From contig JAIRVB010000044.1 of NCBI GenBank assembly GCA_031254105.1, positions 21,748 through 85,747 on the forward strand: a DNA stretch of 64,000 bases. The letters are read 5' to 3'. How positions within the stretch are numbered: the first letter of the stretch is position 1; each line of letters begins with the position of its first letter. Positions 53,154 through 63,119 of this stretch are shown in pieces. The position numbers and the translations under genes are program-made. This DNA comes from Chitinispirillales bacterium (lineage in GTDB: Bacteria; Fibrobacterota; Chitinivibrionia; Chitinivibrionales; Chitinispirillaceae). The notes beneath the pieces were generated by a model. The model did no database searches. It was not told the origin of the DNA and worked only from the letters and a program-made list of their open reading frames with translations.

Positions 53154-53480
53154 ATGAGCTCCATAACCAAAAAAGACCTGGTCGAAAAAGTTGCAGACCG
53201 CACAGGACTAACCCAGGTAGATACAAAAATTGTAACCGAACGTTTTTTGGGAGCACTCTCAACCGCTCTTGAACAAGGTAAAAATGTTGAGATCCGCGGC
53301 TTTGGCAGATTTAAAATCAAAGAGAGAAAAGCGCGTACCGCACGCAATCCGCGAACAAACGAACCCGTTGAAGTCAAAGACGGCTATAAGCCCGTATTTG
53401 AGGCTGCGCGTGAACTGACAAAACGGGTGAATGATAAGCTGCAGCATACAATACAGGAAGAATTAACAGTTAATAGTTAA
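53154..53480 (+). CDS. HU/IHF-family DNA-binding protein
   Basis: A 108-residue histone-like protein. TKKDLVEKVADRTGLTQVDT is the N-terminal helix pair and KNVEIRGFGRFKIKERKART is the beta saddle. The conserved DNA-inserting arm contains ARNPRTNEPVEVKDGYKPVF. It bends and compacts DNA as a dimer. A tail of about 15 residues beyond the core (KLQHTIQEELTVNS) makes it a little longer than typical HU. AAGAGGAAT precedes the ATG at 53154. Whether it is HU or IHF cannot be told by eye. Confidence 0.93.
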   Translation: MSSITKKDLVEKVADRTGLTQVDTKIVTERFLGALSTALEQGKNVEIRGFGRFKIKERKARTARNPRTNEPVEVKDGYKPVFEAARELTKRVNDKLQHTIQEELTVNS

Positions 53481-53522
53481 TAACTGAGATAAAAGATGTT
53501 TTTTGGAGTGGCGTTTGATTTT

Positions 53523-54449
53523 TTAGCCTGGGATATCTACAGTATACAGGCAAACTCTATTTTTGCCTGTCTCCTTTGCCCTGTACAGCGCCTCATCCGC
53601 CTGTTTTATGAACTCTTCAATGGAACTGCTATCTGTCGGTTCTATCGACGCGACGCCCATACTAGCGGATATATGCAGCTCTTGTGAAGAATCACATAAA
53701 TTTTGTATCGGAGTCTTCTCAATATTTTTCCGGATATTTTCCGCGACACTCATCGCGCCGTCAGCATTTGTGTTGGGAAGAAGCACCACGAACTCCTCAC
53801 CGCCCCAACGCGCCACTGTATCTGTCACGCGCCTTATGGATGATTCGATTATATAGGCAAGCGTCTGAAGAACTAAATCCCCCTGCTGATGCCCGTATAT
53901 ATCATTAAAACTTTTAAAATTATCGGCGTCTATCATGATAAGGCTCAGATGTTTTCTTTCACGAATTGCGTGCCGCCACTCTTTTGCCGTCTGCTTATCG
54001 AAACTGCGCCGGTTGGGGATCCTTGTAAGAGTATCAATCAGACTAAGCTGCTCAATAATATGCCTCTGTTCGACAATTTTAAGGTGCGTCTCTATTCTGG
54101 CCTTTATAATAGAGGGATGAAACGGCTTTGTTACATAATCAACAGCGCCTAATTCAAACCCCTCAAGTTCGCTGTCGGTATCTGTTTTTGCTGTAAGGAA
54201 GATAACCGGTATGTCTGTAAACCGTTCATCGGCTTTCAGAATTTTTATAGCTTCATAGCCGTTCATCTGCGGCATCTCAACATCCAAGAGAATCAGGTCG
54301 GGCAAAACTCTTTCAAGCGCCTCGAAGAGTCTTTGAGCGGAAGGCGCCGGATAAACAGTATAAAACGGCTTGAGCATCTCTCTTGCCAGCGTAAGGCTTG
54401 TTATGTTGTCATCAACAATTATGATTTTTTTACCGCTGTTGTCCGTCAT
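53523..54449 (-). CDS. Response regulator with GGDEF (diguanylate cyclase) output
   Basis: A 308-residue protein. Residues 6-125 are a receiver domain: IIIVDDNIT, phosphoacceptor Asp56 in LILLDVEMPQMNGYE, then FLTAKT and DYVTKPFHPSIIKARI. Residues ~140-305 are a GGDEF domain with LIMIDADNFKSFNDIYGHQQ, the active-site signature RWGGEEFVVLLP and ADEALYRAKETGKNRV. It should make cyclic di-GMP when phosphorylated. No I-site RxxD is obvious upstream of GGEEF. Its ATG overlaps the stop of the hybrid kinase gene by 4 nt, so the pair is a coupled two-component system. It could be linked to motility through the HDOD protein, but that is inferred. Confidence 0.93.
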   Translation of the reverse strand: MTDNSGKKIIIVDDNITSLTLAREMLKPFYTVYPAPSAQRLFEALERVLPDLILLDVEMPQMNGYEAIKILKADERFTDIPVIFLTAKTDTDSELEGFELGAVDYVTKPFHPSIIKARIETHLKIVEQRHIIEQLSLIDTLTRIPNRRSFDKQTAKEWRHAIRERKHLSLIMIDADNFKSFNDIYGHQQGDLVLQTLAYIIESSIRRVTDTVARWGGEEFVVLLPNTNADGAMSVAENIRKNIEKTPIQNLCDSSQELHISASMGVASIEPTDSSSIEEFIKQADEALYRAKETGKNRVCLYTVDIPG

Positions 54450-57400
54450 ACCGCTGCTCCTTCTGAGTTGACTATCGGTTCAAGCTCCGACAGTTTTTCG
54501 ATTATTTTCGGTATATCGAATTGTTCCGAACTCTCTAAAATAGCGGCGACAATCTCACCGCCGGTTTCATACTCATAAGAGGCCAGAGCGGTAACTGCTT
54601 CGTCTACACCGTCCATATCAAAATTTTCGCAAGCCTCCTTAAGTTTATCAAAAACATCTCTCCGGGGCTTTTCCTTTTTAGGTTTTTCTATATTGCCGGA
54701 TATTTCTGAGAGTATATTATTCATCTCTGAAATCAGCTCGCGGGCGTCCTCTAAAAAAGAGGCGTTGCGGTCAGCTATGTATTGGTAATTACCCTCTTTC
54801 GCCGCGTTCTCCAAGGCAAGCGCCGCGTCGGCGATATTGTCCGCGCATATACCGCAGCTCGCTCCCTTTACTCCATGAACTACAGTATGGTAATTTTCTA
54901 AAGACTCTTTTGTTACAGTTTCAAGTTTATCAAGAAGCATCGGCGTATCTCTGGCATATGTACGTAAAATATTGAAATATGTCTCTTTATCGCCGCCAAG
55001 ACGTTTTACCCCTTTTTTGATATCAAGACCGGTTACGCTAAACGCGCTCAAATCAATCCCGCTTTTTTGCTCCCGCTCCTCCAGCTCTGTGCTCTTTTCC
55101 TCAAGAAGCGATTCTTCAAGTTCCTTATCCCTAACCCATTTACGGATTACCGCGTCAAGGCGGTCTATCTCAATAGGTTTTGTCAAAAACGCCTGAAACC
55201 CCTTGCTTAAAAATATCTCCTCATTGCCTATAATAGCGTTAGCAGTAAGGGCTATTATCGGTATTGTTTTAGCGTACTGCGTTCCGATCTCTTCCCTTAT
55301 TATCCGCGTTGCTTCTATTCCGTCCATCACCGGCATCATGTGATCCATAAATATCGCGTTATACCGCACATCCTCGCTTAATATTGCGTCAACCGCTTCC
55401 TGACCGTTTGAGACGCAGTCAATATGCATGCCATAAGGCTTCATAAGCCCCTTGGCGACATCAAGGTTGGTGCTGACATCGTCTACAATCAACACCCGCG
55501 CGTAAGGCAGCCGCACGCGGGATTTAGCCTCCCTCTGTTCCCTCTTTTTTTCGGTGTAATGAAAGGTTTTTAACGTCTGCGCCACTCCATGACCAATAAC
55601 CGCGCCGGTTACCTGCTTTTGAGGAATGAATACTGTAAATGTGCTGCCTTTGCCGTATTCGCTCTCTACAAAGACGCTTCCTTCCATAAGGTCAATTAAT
55701 TTTTTTACGATAGGCAAACCAAGCCCTGTCCCCATAATACTGCGGTTAGCTTTGGAATCTACCTGAATGTATTCCTCAAAAAGGCCGCTCATGGATTCGG
55801 GGGGTATACCTATGCCGCTGTCGCGTACGGATGCGTTTAAGATCACCATTCCGTTTTCTCCGGGTGCGCTTTTTATAAGAAATTCGACAGTTCCCGCCTT
55901 CGTATATTTACAGGCGTTTGACAGTAAATTATTAAATATCTGCTTAATGCGGAGTTCATCGCCAAAAAGGCGCGAGGGAAGGTTTTCATCAATATTTAAT
56001 ATGAACCTGATCGGTTTTTCGCCTATATACACTACGCTTTGAGTCACAGTATCGTTAATGAGACTTGGAGTATCATATTCGACCGGAATAATCTCAAGTT
56101 TGCCTGATTCTATTTTTGATATGTCTAAAATATCGTTTACCGTACTTAGCAGAGTCGCACCCGCATGGTTTATTTTTACAAGATTGTTGTAATCTTCATC
56201 ATTAAAATTTCCATAACCAATCGTTAAATCCGACAGGCCGATAATAGCGTTAAGCGGCGTGCGCATCTCATGGCTCATATTGGCAAGAAAGACCGACTTT
56301 GCGCTGTTGGCCTGCCGCGCCTCTTCCAATGTTCTCAGGATAACGGCTTTCTGTTCCCGGCGGTTTACGGCGCTGGCCATCATTAACCCGACGCTGCCAA
56401 GTATTTGAATCTCATCCTCAGTAAATTTACGCCCATTGCGGCAGTCCGCAAAACTGAAAAAACCGTAAAATTCACCCTGCAAATATAATGGAATAGCGAG
56501 TATTGATTTTATCCCCTGAGGAAGCAGTACACTCTGTTCGCGTTCCGTAAAATCTGAGAATTGTTTGTTAATATTCTCTTTGCGCAAAAACGCATCTACC
56601 CATTCAGGAATATCAGCCCACGCAATTTTTTTGGAGGCGGGTCTTTCCTTAAGGCCGAACTCGTTTATCCATTCGTATTGATTGACATAATAACGTTTAC
56701 TATTATTAATCTCATTTTTCCATATATGAACGCGGTCGGCGTCAATACTGTTTCCTAAATATTTCATACCTTCCATAATCGAATTTTCGAGGACATCCTC
56801 ATCATCTATCGAAAGCAGAACTGACGCCATTTTATTTAGTGTATCTGTAGCGGAGGCAAGTTTTTTAGTTATGTCATTGCGAAGCAGAGCATTTGCGATG
56901 AGGAGGCTGCCGGCCCGAAGTATAGACTCCTCACTCTCAGTAAACAGGCGCTCCTTTTTGCAGTCGTCAAAACCTATAAATCCCCAGAACTCCTCTTTCA
57001 GGTACACCGGTACAACTAAAATGGATATGATCCCCTGCGGCGAAAGCTGCGCCTGTTCTTCCTCCGACATATTGGCGACTATATCATTTATACACCGGTT
57101 ATCTAAAAACTTCCGCTCCCATCCAGGCATGTTTTCATCATATGGTATATCAACAGTATACTTGTTGCCATGCTGCGGCGGCGCCCCTTCCGACCATTCG
57201 TATAACTGAGTGCAGTAAAGCTTACCCTGTACCGTATGGTTCTTCCAGATGTACATACGGTCAACGTCAACCGTTTTAGCGATCATCGCCATACTGTTCC
57301 ACAACGCTCTGTCGAACTGGTTAACATCGGCCTGAAGAAGGTTATTAGTCGCTTGATTTACAGTAATAAGAAGCTTATCCCGTAACTTAATATCGCCCAT

Positions 57401-58576
57401 CATTTTGTTATATTCGCGCAGGTCATTAGTGAATCCCGTTAAAACAAAATCATCCTTATATTTAACGCGGACAAGGGTAATTTCACACGGTATCGGCTTT
57501 CCGTCAAGCATCTGATGCGTCCATTTAAAGACGTGCCTGCCCTCATCAAAAGCTTTATTAATATTTATTTCGGCTCTTTCTTTCGAAAGTCCGCCGTCAG
57601 GCTGATACTTTGGAGAGAGTTCAAAAAAGCGGTCTATATACTCCTGCTTGTCCTTTAATTCGTACAGCCTGACAGTCGCTTCGTTTACTTCAATAATCTG
57701 ATAATTTCTGGTCCAAAGATAACAGCAGGTTGGCATCGCGTCTAAAAGGAGTCTCGTCAGGCTGTAAATTTCATTGGATTGATCCCGCATATCCTGTATC
57801 GCGTGCGCCAGTACGCCAAACTCATCGTCACGGCCTATACCGTAAACCACAGCTCCATCTGTTTTGAGTTTGGAAACGCTCTCTGTGATCATCTTTATCG
57901 GTCCGATAACAAAACGGAGGATGCATATAATATTGACGCCCATAACAACCGTAAGCGTTAATATAAGAATAACAATGTTGTTTCTGGAGGTTTTGCCGCT
58001 GGCCATTATAAAACGGTCTTCTATATCGGCGCCTATTATGCCTATAATTTCGTCATTTTTCCAAATAGGAACAGCGCCTGAGTTAAAGCTCCCCCACCGG
58101 TCTACATTATTCATAATGCCGGTAACTTCCTTGCCGCTAAAAGCGTCTGTTTCTAATTGTTTGATCTCTTCGTACTCTTCAAAAATGTTATCGCGCTTTT
58201 CCGGATCATCAGGATAAGGATCGGGGTCTGTATCAAATACGAAATAGTACCTTTCATTTTTCTTTTTAAACGCGTAAATATAGGTAGCTCCCACTTTTTG
58301 CTGAAGCGAGCGCAAATCCGCCAAAGTCCGGTCGTAAGCTTCCCTGTCCGCTTCTACATCTTCCCTGCTGTTGTACGAATCAAACCGGTCTACGTCAATG
58401 ATCTCACGAGCGGCGATAGATATTGAGATCAGTTCCGACTGAACGCTTTTATGAAGAAAGCCTCCAAGCTCCCTGCTGTCTTTCATCATCAGAAAAACGC
58501 TCACAGCAAGCACGACAACAAAAAGCGAAACAATGGAAAATATCAGAAAATTCTGAGTTTTATTACTTTTCACCAT
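54446..58576 (-). CDS. Large hybrid sensor histidine kinase with Hpt domain
   Basis: A 1376-residue membrane sensor. Helices lie at ~9-31 and ~200-222, and the periplasmic sensor between them has a Cache-like pattern (ending WGSFNSGAVPIWKNDEIIGI). After a HAMP-like stretch come a PAS domain (~275-390), two GAF domains (~405-565, ~580-740), a HisKA domain with phosphoacceptor His769 in FLANMSHEMRTPLNAII, an HATPase_c domain (N-box FNNLLSNACKYT, G-box DSGIGIPPE, MGTGLGLPIV), a receiver domain with Asp1078 (IFMDHMMPVMDG) and an Hpt domain with His1234 (HTVVHGVKGAS). The two GAF domains are similar to each other and look duplicated. The architecture is a complete phosphorelay; the GGDEF regulator encoded immediately downstream is the likely final target. 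Ligand unknown. Confidence 0.93.
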   Translation of the reverse strand: MVKSNKTQNFLIFSIVSLFVVVLAVSVFLMMKDSRELGGFLHKSVQSELISISIAAREIIDVDRFDSYNSREDVEADREAYDRTLADLRSLQQKVGATYIYAFKKKNERYYFVFDTDPDPYPDDPEKRDNIFEEYEEIKQLETDAFSGKEVTGIMNNVDRWGSFNSGAVPIWKNDEIIGIIGADIEDRFIMASGKTSRNNIVILILTLTVVMGVNIICILRFVIGPIKMITESVSKLKTDGAVVYGIGRDDEFGVLAHAIQDMRDQSNEIYSLTRLLLDAMPTCCYLWTRNYQIIEVNEATVRLYELKDKQEYIDRFFELSPKYQPDGGLSKERAEININKAFDEGRHVFKWTHQMLDGKPIPCEITLVRVKYKDDFVLTGFTNDLREYNKMMGDIKLRDKLLITVNQATNNLLQADVNQFDRALWNSMAMIAKTVDVDRMYIWKNHTVQGKLYCTQLYEWSEGAPPQHGNKYTVDIPYDENMPGWERKFLDNRCINDIVANMSEEEQAQLSPQGIISILVVPVYLKEEFWGFIGFDDCKKERLFTESEESILRAGSLLIANALLRNDITKKLASATDTLNKMASVLLSIDDEDVLENSIMEGMKYLGNSIDADRVHIWKNEINNSKRYYVNQYEWINEFGLKERPASKKIAWADIPEWVDAFLRKENINKQFSDFTEREQSVLLPQGIKSILAIPLYLQGEFYGFFSFADCRNGRKFTEDEIQILGSVGLMMASAVNRREQKAVILRTLEEARQANSAKSVFLANMSHEMRTPLNAIIGLSDLTIGYGNFNDEDYNNLVKINHAGATLLSTVNDILDISKIESGKLEIIPVEYDTPSLINDTVTQSVVYIGEKPIRFILNIDENLPSRLFGDELRIKQIFNNLLSNACKYTKAGTVEFLIKSAPGENGMVILNASVRDSGIGIPPESMSGLFEEYIQVDSKANRSIMGTGLGLPIVKKLIDLMEGSVFVESEYGKGSTFTVFIPQKQVTGAVIGHGVAQTLKTFHYTEKKREQREAKSRVRLPYARVLIVDDVSTNLDVAKGLMKPYGMHIDCVSNGQEAVDAILSEDVRYNAIFMDHMMPVMDGIEATRIIREEIGTQYAKTIPIIALTANAIIGNEEIFLSKGFQAFLTKPIEIDRLDAVIRKWVRDKELEESLLEEKSTELEEREQKSGIDLSAFSVTGLDIKKGVKRLGGDKETYFNILRTYARDTPMLLDKLETVTKESLENYHTVVHGVKGASCGICADNIADAALALENAAKEGNYQYIADRNASFLEDARELISEMNNILSEISGNIEKPKKEKPRRDVFDKLKEACENFDMDGVDEAVTALASYEYETGGEIVAAILESSEQFDIPKIIEKLSELEPIVNSEGAAV

Positions 58577-58820
58577 TTACCACCAGTTTCTTGCGGTTAA
58601 AAATCTGCGCGGAATTTACGAACGCTTCGTATTTAAAGCAATTCATGACCCGCGCGTTAAAAACGGATAAGTTACAATTCGCGCAAGATATTGTAACTTA
58701 TGAAAATAGAAAACGCTTAATAAAACAGCAAAATATCTGTCGTATTTTAATTTTTTATTTCCGCATTGATCAATAATTTTACAGGAAGTCATTTACATTC
58801 TCGCATATTATTACCTTAAT

Positions 58821-59636
58821 TCATACCCGGTCACTACCGCCCGCCAGCTCATTCGCCCTCGCCGCGGCCCTCTTCACAGCCTGAATAACCGAATGCCTGA
58901 AAGCGCCGCGTTCAAGTTCTTCAAGCCCCCTTACAGTAGTACCGCCGGGAGACATCACTTTTGATTTGAGGACAGAGGGGTGTTCGGAAGTTGTCTGCGC
59001 CATTTTTGCCGCGCCGATTACGGTTTGCACAGCTGCGTCAAGCGCGGATTTATAAGGCAGTCCAGCGCTTACCCCACCTTCGGCAAGCGCTTCTATAAAA
59101 CTGAAGACAAAGGCTGGGCCGCTGCCGCTGAGTCCTGTCACCGCGTCAATAAGATTCTCAGATATGCGCTGAACTTTACCGCAGGCGTTAAAAATGTATT
59201 CTACGCGTGTCACATCTTCCATAGCGCAGTTTTCAGAAAGAGAATAAGCGCTCATCCCTTCGCCGATGAGAGCAGGAGTATTGGACATGCAGCGGCAGAT
59301 CCTGGCTTCGCTTCCCAATTTTTCTTTGATTGACGAAATGGAGATACCCGCGGCTATTGAAATTGTAAGGAAATTTAATTCGGAGCGCAAAGGCGTAAGC
59401 GTATCAAGCAGAGCATGGATATCCGCGGGTTTTACCGATATTATTACCACATCAGGCACAAACGAAAAACTCTTCCAGTCTTGCGGCGCGATAATCTCCA
59501 CACCACAACCAAGTCCTTCAAGCGCTTGGGGCATCTTATCGTACCCGGCGATTCTCACCGCGTCGCCGTAAGCTCTTAAAAGGCCGCCGATAAGGGCTCT
59601 GCCCATGTTGCCCGTGCCTAAGACCGCTATTCTCAT
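58821..59636 (-). CDS. proC: Pyrroline-5-carboxylate reductase
   Basis: A 271-residue NAD(P)H-dependent reductase for the last step of proline synthesis. It shows IAVLGTGNMGRALIGGLL (Rossmann loop), VIISVKPADIHALLDTL, CRCMSNTPALIGEGMSAYSL and the closing signature SKVMSPGGTTVRGLEELERG. Length and motifs match ProC. The ATG at 59636 has no clear ribosome site. It follows rho by 75 nt on the same strand with a hairpin between. Confidence 0.94.
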   Translation of the reverse strand: MRIAVLGTGNMGRALIGGLLRAYGDAVRIAGYDKMPQALEGLGCGVEIIAPQDWKSFSFVPDVVIISVKPADIHALLDTLTPLRSELNFLTISIAAGISISSIKEKLGSEARICRCMSNTPALIGEGMSAYSLSENCAMEDVTRVEYIFNACGKVQRISENLIDAVTGLSGSGPAFVFSFIEALAEGGVSAGLPYKSALDAAVQTVIGAAKMAQTTSEHPSVLKSKVMSPGGTTVRGLEELERGAFRHSVIQAVKRAAARANELAGGSDRV

Positions 59637-59684
59637 AATATGATTACCCTTGGCTGACTGGTGTGTTTTTTTGTTTATAAGATT

Positions 59685-59708
59685 TACGGGCGGCAGACTG
59701 CCGCCGTT
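59685..59708. terminator. GGGCGGCAG hairpin after rho
   Basis: ACGGGCGGCAG-A-CTGCCGCCGT is an inverted repeat with one bulged G, starting 4 nt after the rho stop on the minus strand. Its core is identical to the palindrome at 28383. No U-tract. Confidence 0.55.
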
Positions 59709-59711
59709 ACA

Positions 59712-60959
59712 TTAAGACTTCATCGCGCCAAGGAATTCCTTGTTTGTCTTTGTGGACTGCATCTTCTCGTTTAAGAATTCCATTTGTTCCACGGGCGACA
59801 TTGAGGCGAGGAACTTTCGCAGCACCCACATGCTGTTAAGCTCCTCCTTGGTAAGAAGCAGCTCTTCTTTTCTGGTACCGCTCTTAAAGAGATCAATAGC
59901 GGGATAGATACGCCGGTCGGCGATTTTCCTGTCAAGAACAAGCTCCATGTTGCCAGTACCCTTGAACTCCTCGAAAATAACCTCATCCATACGGCTTCCG
60001 GTTTCGATAAGAGCGGTTGCGATGATAGTGAGAGATCCGCCGTGATCTATGTTGCGGGCAGCGCCGAAAAAGCGTTTGGGTTTGTAAAGCGCCTGGGAGT
60101 CCACGCCGCCGGAAAGAATTCTGCCTGAATGCGGAACAACAGTATTATAAGCGCGGGCAAGACGGGTAATACTGTCAAGAAGAATAACAACGTCCCTATT
60201 GTGTTCGACAAGTCTTTTTGCCCGCTCTATCGCCATCTCAGCTACAACCACATGGCGTTCCGCCGGTTCGTCAAAAGTCGAACTTATGACTTCCGCCTTT
60301 ACGGAACGCTGCATGTCCGTAACTTCCTCAGGACGCTCATCGATAAGAAGCACTATCAAAAACACTTCCGGTTGATTCGCAAGAATCGCGTTCGCTATAC
60401 TCTTAAGTAAAACTGTTTTACCGGTACGCGGAGGGGCCACGATAAGTCCGCGCTGCCCCTTGCCGATTGGGGTCATGAGATTCATTATACGGGTAGCGCA
60501 GTCTTTATTACTATGTTCGAGGTTAAGTTTTTCGTCGGGAAAGAGCGGGGTGAGATCGTCAAAGTTTATCTTTTTTTTACACTCTTCAGGATCTTCAAAA
60601 TTTATCATCTCCACCCTTAAAAGCGCAAAATAACGCTCAGAATCTTTTGGCGGGCGAACCTGACCTGAAACGGTATCGCCTGTTTTAAGATAAAACCTTT
60701 TAATCTGAGATGGAGAAACATAAATATCATCCGGACCGCTCAGGTAGCTGTTTGCGGGGGAACGCAAAAAACCAAAGCCATCAGGCATAATCTCAAGGAC
60801 TCCTTCGGCAAACATCTGTCCGTTCTGAGCCGCCTGAGATTGGAGAATCTTAAAAATAAGCTCCTGACGGCGCAAATTACGGCATTCACCAACATTTTGG
60901 CTGCCTGCCAGATCATTAAGTTCCGCCATTGACATTGTCTTTAACTCTGCAACATTCAT
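59712..60959 (-). CDS. rho: Transcription termination factor Rho
   Basis: A 415-residue hexameric RNA helicase. The N-terminal helical domain ([20 protein letters not shown]) and the cold-shock-like RNA-binding domain ([20 protein letters not shown], then [20 protein letters not shown]) precede the ATPase core. The core has Walker [21 protein letters not shown], Walker [19 protein letters not shown], and [20 protein letters not shown] with the Q/R-loops. The start is the ATG at 60959; the listed frame is open to a TTG one codon earlier. GGGGTG lies upstream. It releases RNA polymerase at untranslated RNA. The many gene-end hairpins without U-tracts in this window fit heavy use of Rho. Confidence 0.96.
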   Translation of the reverse strand: MNVAELKTMSMAELNDLAGSQNVGECRNLRRQELIFKILQSQAAQNGQMFAEGVLEIMPDGFGFLRSPANSYLSGPDDIYVSPSQIKRFYLKTGDTVSGQVRPPKDSERYFALLRVEMINFEDPEECKKKINFDDLTPLFPDEKLNLEHSNKDCATRIMNLMTPIGKGQRGLIVAPPRTGKTVLLKSIANAILANQPEVFLIVLLIDERPEEVTDMQRSVKAEVISSTFDEPAERHVVVAEMAIERAKRLVEHNRDVVILLDSITRLARAYNTVVPHSGRILSGGVDSQALYKPKRFFGAARNIDHGGSLTIIATALIETGSRMDEVIFEEFKGTGNMELVLDRKIADRRIYPAIDLFKSGTRKEELLLTKEELNSMWVLRKFLASMSPVEQMEFLNEKMQSTKTNKEFLGAMKS

Positions 60960-61602
60960 CAATACACCCCAATAGAAAAAATGTTATTTTTAGTAATGAT
61001 TATCATTGATTAATAATATTTCGGTTCTTGCAGCATCAATATGAAATTTCGGTTTGTTTAAATATTTCTTCAGGAGATTTACTAATTTTTCATTTTATTT
61101 GTACGGGAACGGTTTACCGCGCCCTGTATTTAAAAATAGCGATACTGTCAATGAAGACCACTCCTGCGCTTGCTGCCCGCACAGATTTGCAAATTTAATA
61201 CCAGTACCGTTTCCCAAGGGAAGCAAATCTCAATTGACAAAACTATTATATTATGGATCTCATCAATTAAGCAGGCTTACACGAGGCCAATAATCTACAA
61301 TATGCAGAACTCTTAAACGTCTATCAGACGCTTCCGCAATAGCATGTCCGGCTAAAAGTTACATAGATAAAATAGTGTAAAAAACGGAACAAGTCAAGTT
61401 TTTTTTAATAATGATTACAGCAACGCGTATTTTTGTCATACGCACAAACAAAACCGGTATAAACATATATTATTAAGTATTTTTAATATTTTTGCATTCT
61501 GATATTTATTTTTGCATTTGTTTCCGGTCGATTAAAAGGTAAATTTACAGAAAAATTTTACTATCTTAACACGGCATGCAACACGCACAACAACAATCAC
61601 TG
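60960..61602. other. Long intergenic region upstream of rho, no gene
   Basis: About 640 bp of AT-rich sequence between rho and the convergently upstream methyltransferase gene. It presumably contains the rho promoter and leader. One plus-strand frame (61054-61293) lacks a ribosome site. A GC-richer patch at 61100-61240 has CGGGAACGGTTTACC and TACCGTTTCCC as loosely inverted segments. I see no RNA gene. Confidence 0.4.
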
Positions 61603-62757
61603 CTAAAAAACACGCAGGACAAGCCCTTTGAGATATTCCCCCTCTTTATGCGCGATATTCACAGGATGATCGGGGCCCGCTGTGAGCACGTGTAAAAGCT
61701 GCGCCTGACGCCGCGCGTCCGCAGCCGCTGAGAATACTATCTGCCTGAAAAGATATGGATCTACCGCGTTTGAACAGGAGAAGGTAAAAAGCAATCCGCC
61801 CGAAGTCAGCTTTCGAAAGCCGGCCAGATTAATATCTTTGTATCCCCGCGCCGCCCGGTCAACCTCTCCCGCGTGACGGGCAAATTTTGGCGGATCAAGT
61901 ATGAGCAGATCAAAACCGCCGCCTGGCTGTCTCAAAAAAGAGAACACGTCCGCCTCAGTAAAATTAATGTCTGCACCGTTAATCCCCGCGTTTTGGGAAA
62001 GCCACTTTCCCGCGTTCGCCGAAGCATCCACCGCAGCCACAGAAAGCGCCCCGCCTTTCGCGGCGTTAACCGCAAAGCCACCGCTGTAAGAGAAGCAGTC
62101 ACACACTATGCGGCCCGCGCTGTAACGGCGCACAAGCGCGCGGCTGTCCCTCTGATCAAAGAAAAAACCTGTCTTCTGCCCACAAACCAGATTTACCAGA
62201 AAGCTGACGCCATTTTCCCTGATAATTAACGGATCCGGCAAACTCCCCTTAATGAGCCCTTCACTGTCCGCAAGCCCCTCCCTTTTGCGCGCTTCGGTAT
62301 CCGAACGCTCATATATAAAGCTGGGTGAAAGCATCTCTGAAAGCGAGTCAATAATAACTGCGCGCCACGCCTCCATCCCGGCGGTTCCGATTTGCAGACA
62401 TATTCCGGAGCCGTAGCGGTCAACTGTTAATCCGGGAAGAAAATCGCCCTCTGAATTGATAACGCGGCAGGAATCAGTATCAGAAGTCAATAATCCGCAT
62501 CTGCGTTCTATTGCAAGACTTAATCTTTGACGCAAATCACCGGCTGTAAAAGAGCTCCCCTTTGAGAGCATGCGTATGCGGATTGCGGACTTTTCGTTAT
62601 AGTACCCTGTACCAAGCAAGCCGCCATTATGAGAGTACACACCGCAAAGCCCCCGCTCATCAGGTTTCCCTTCTACAGAGCCCACAGCGCCTGAAAATAC
62701 CCATGGGTGTCCCATGGCTACAAGCTTCTCTTTACCTTTTTTAAGTACAACTTTCAT
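61603..62757 (-). CDS. rlmI: RlmI-type class I rRNA methyltransferase
   Basis: A 384-residue protein. The N-terminal PUA-like domain starts MKVVLKKGKEKLVAMGHPWV and includes VFSGAVGSVEG. A middle domain has FLPGLTVDRYGSGICLQIGT, and the C-terminal SAM-binding domain has VCDCFSYSGGFAVNAAKGGA, DLLILDPPKFARHAGEVDRA (catalytic DPPKF) and LLFTFSCSNAVDPYLF. These match the RlmI/YccW group, which methylates C1962 of 23S rRNA (m5C). I assign the symbol from family resemblance. The ATG at 62757 has no strong ribosome site. Confidence 0.85.
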   Translation of the reverse strand: MKVVLKKGKEKLVAMGHPWVFSGAVGSVEGKPDERGLCGVYSHNGGLLGTGYYNEKSAIRIRMLSKGSSFTAGDLRQRLSLAIERRCGLLTSDTDSCRVINSEGDFLPGLTVDRYGSGICLQIGTAGMEAWRAVIIDSLSEMLSPSFIYERSDTEARKREGLADSEGLIKGSLPDPLIIRENGVSFLVNLVCGQKTGFFFDQRDSRALVRRYSAGRIVCDCFSYSGGFAVNAAKGGALSVAAVDASANAGKWLSQNAGINGADINFTEADVFSFLRQPGGGFDLLILDPPKFARHAGEVDRAARGYKDINLAGFRKLTSGGLLFTFSCSNAVDPYLFRQIVFSAAADARRQAQLLHVLTAGPDHPVNIAHKEGEYLKGLVLRVF

Positions 62758-62900
62758 CGCCCGCTTCAGCCGCCCCTCTTCCGTATCATCAAATATATGC
62801 CGGATAATGAATATAAATTATCGCGGCATCCGTATGAGAGGCATCCGATAGCGGCCAAAACGGTTTGCTATAGTCATTCCGTTTGAAAAAGAATTTTATT

Positions 62901-63104
62901 AACTGATGTTACGCAAACCCCGAAGGTGCGGAATATCCTAACGATGGGTGCAGCTTATCGTATGGAAGTAAGAGACTTCATGGCGCAGAAGTCATCGGCC
63001 ACTCCCTGCTCCGAGGGTGTGTGACAGGTATTCGTAAAACGCAGGGCTGCACCCTGCGTTCGCATATTACGCCCTTTCAGGGCTGGGCTTGCGTAACTTC
63101 AGTT
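62901..63104. repeat. MITE-like element with 16-bp inverted ends
   Basis: AACTGATGTTACGCAA (62901-62916) and TTGCGTAACTTCAGTT (63089-63104) are inverted with one mismatch. Internally GCAGGG-CTGCA-CCCTGC forms a hairpin near 63042. The ends match the element at 49256, though the two interiors differ in length and sequence. It has no coding capacity and lies between the methyltransferase and an unknown gene. Confidence 0.7.
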
Positions 63105-63119
63105 ATTATATTCAAGCTT

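Noticed and set aside
60963..61602. Possible small RNA or gene upstream of rho
   Set aside because: No stable hairpin with a U-tract, promoter pair or coding signal could be identified by eye.
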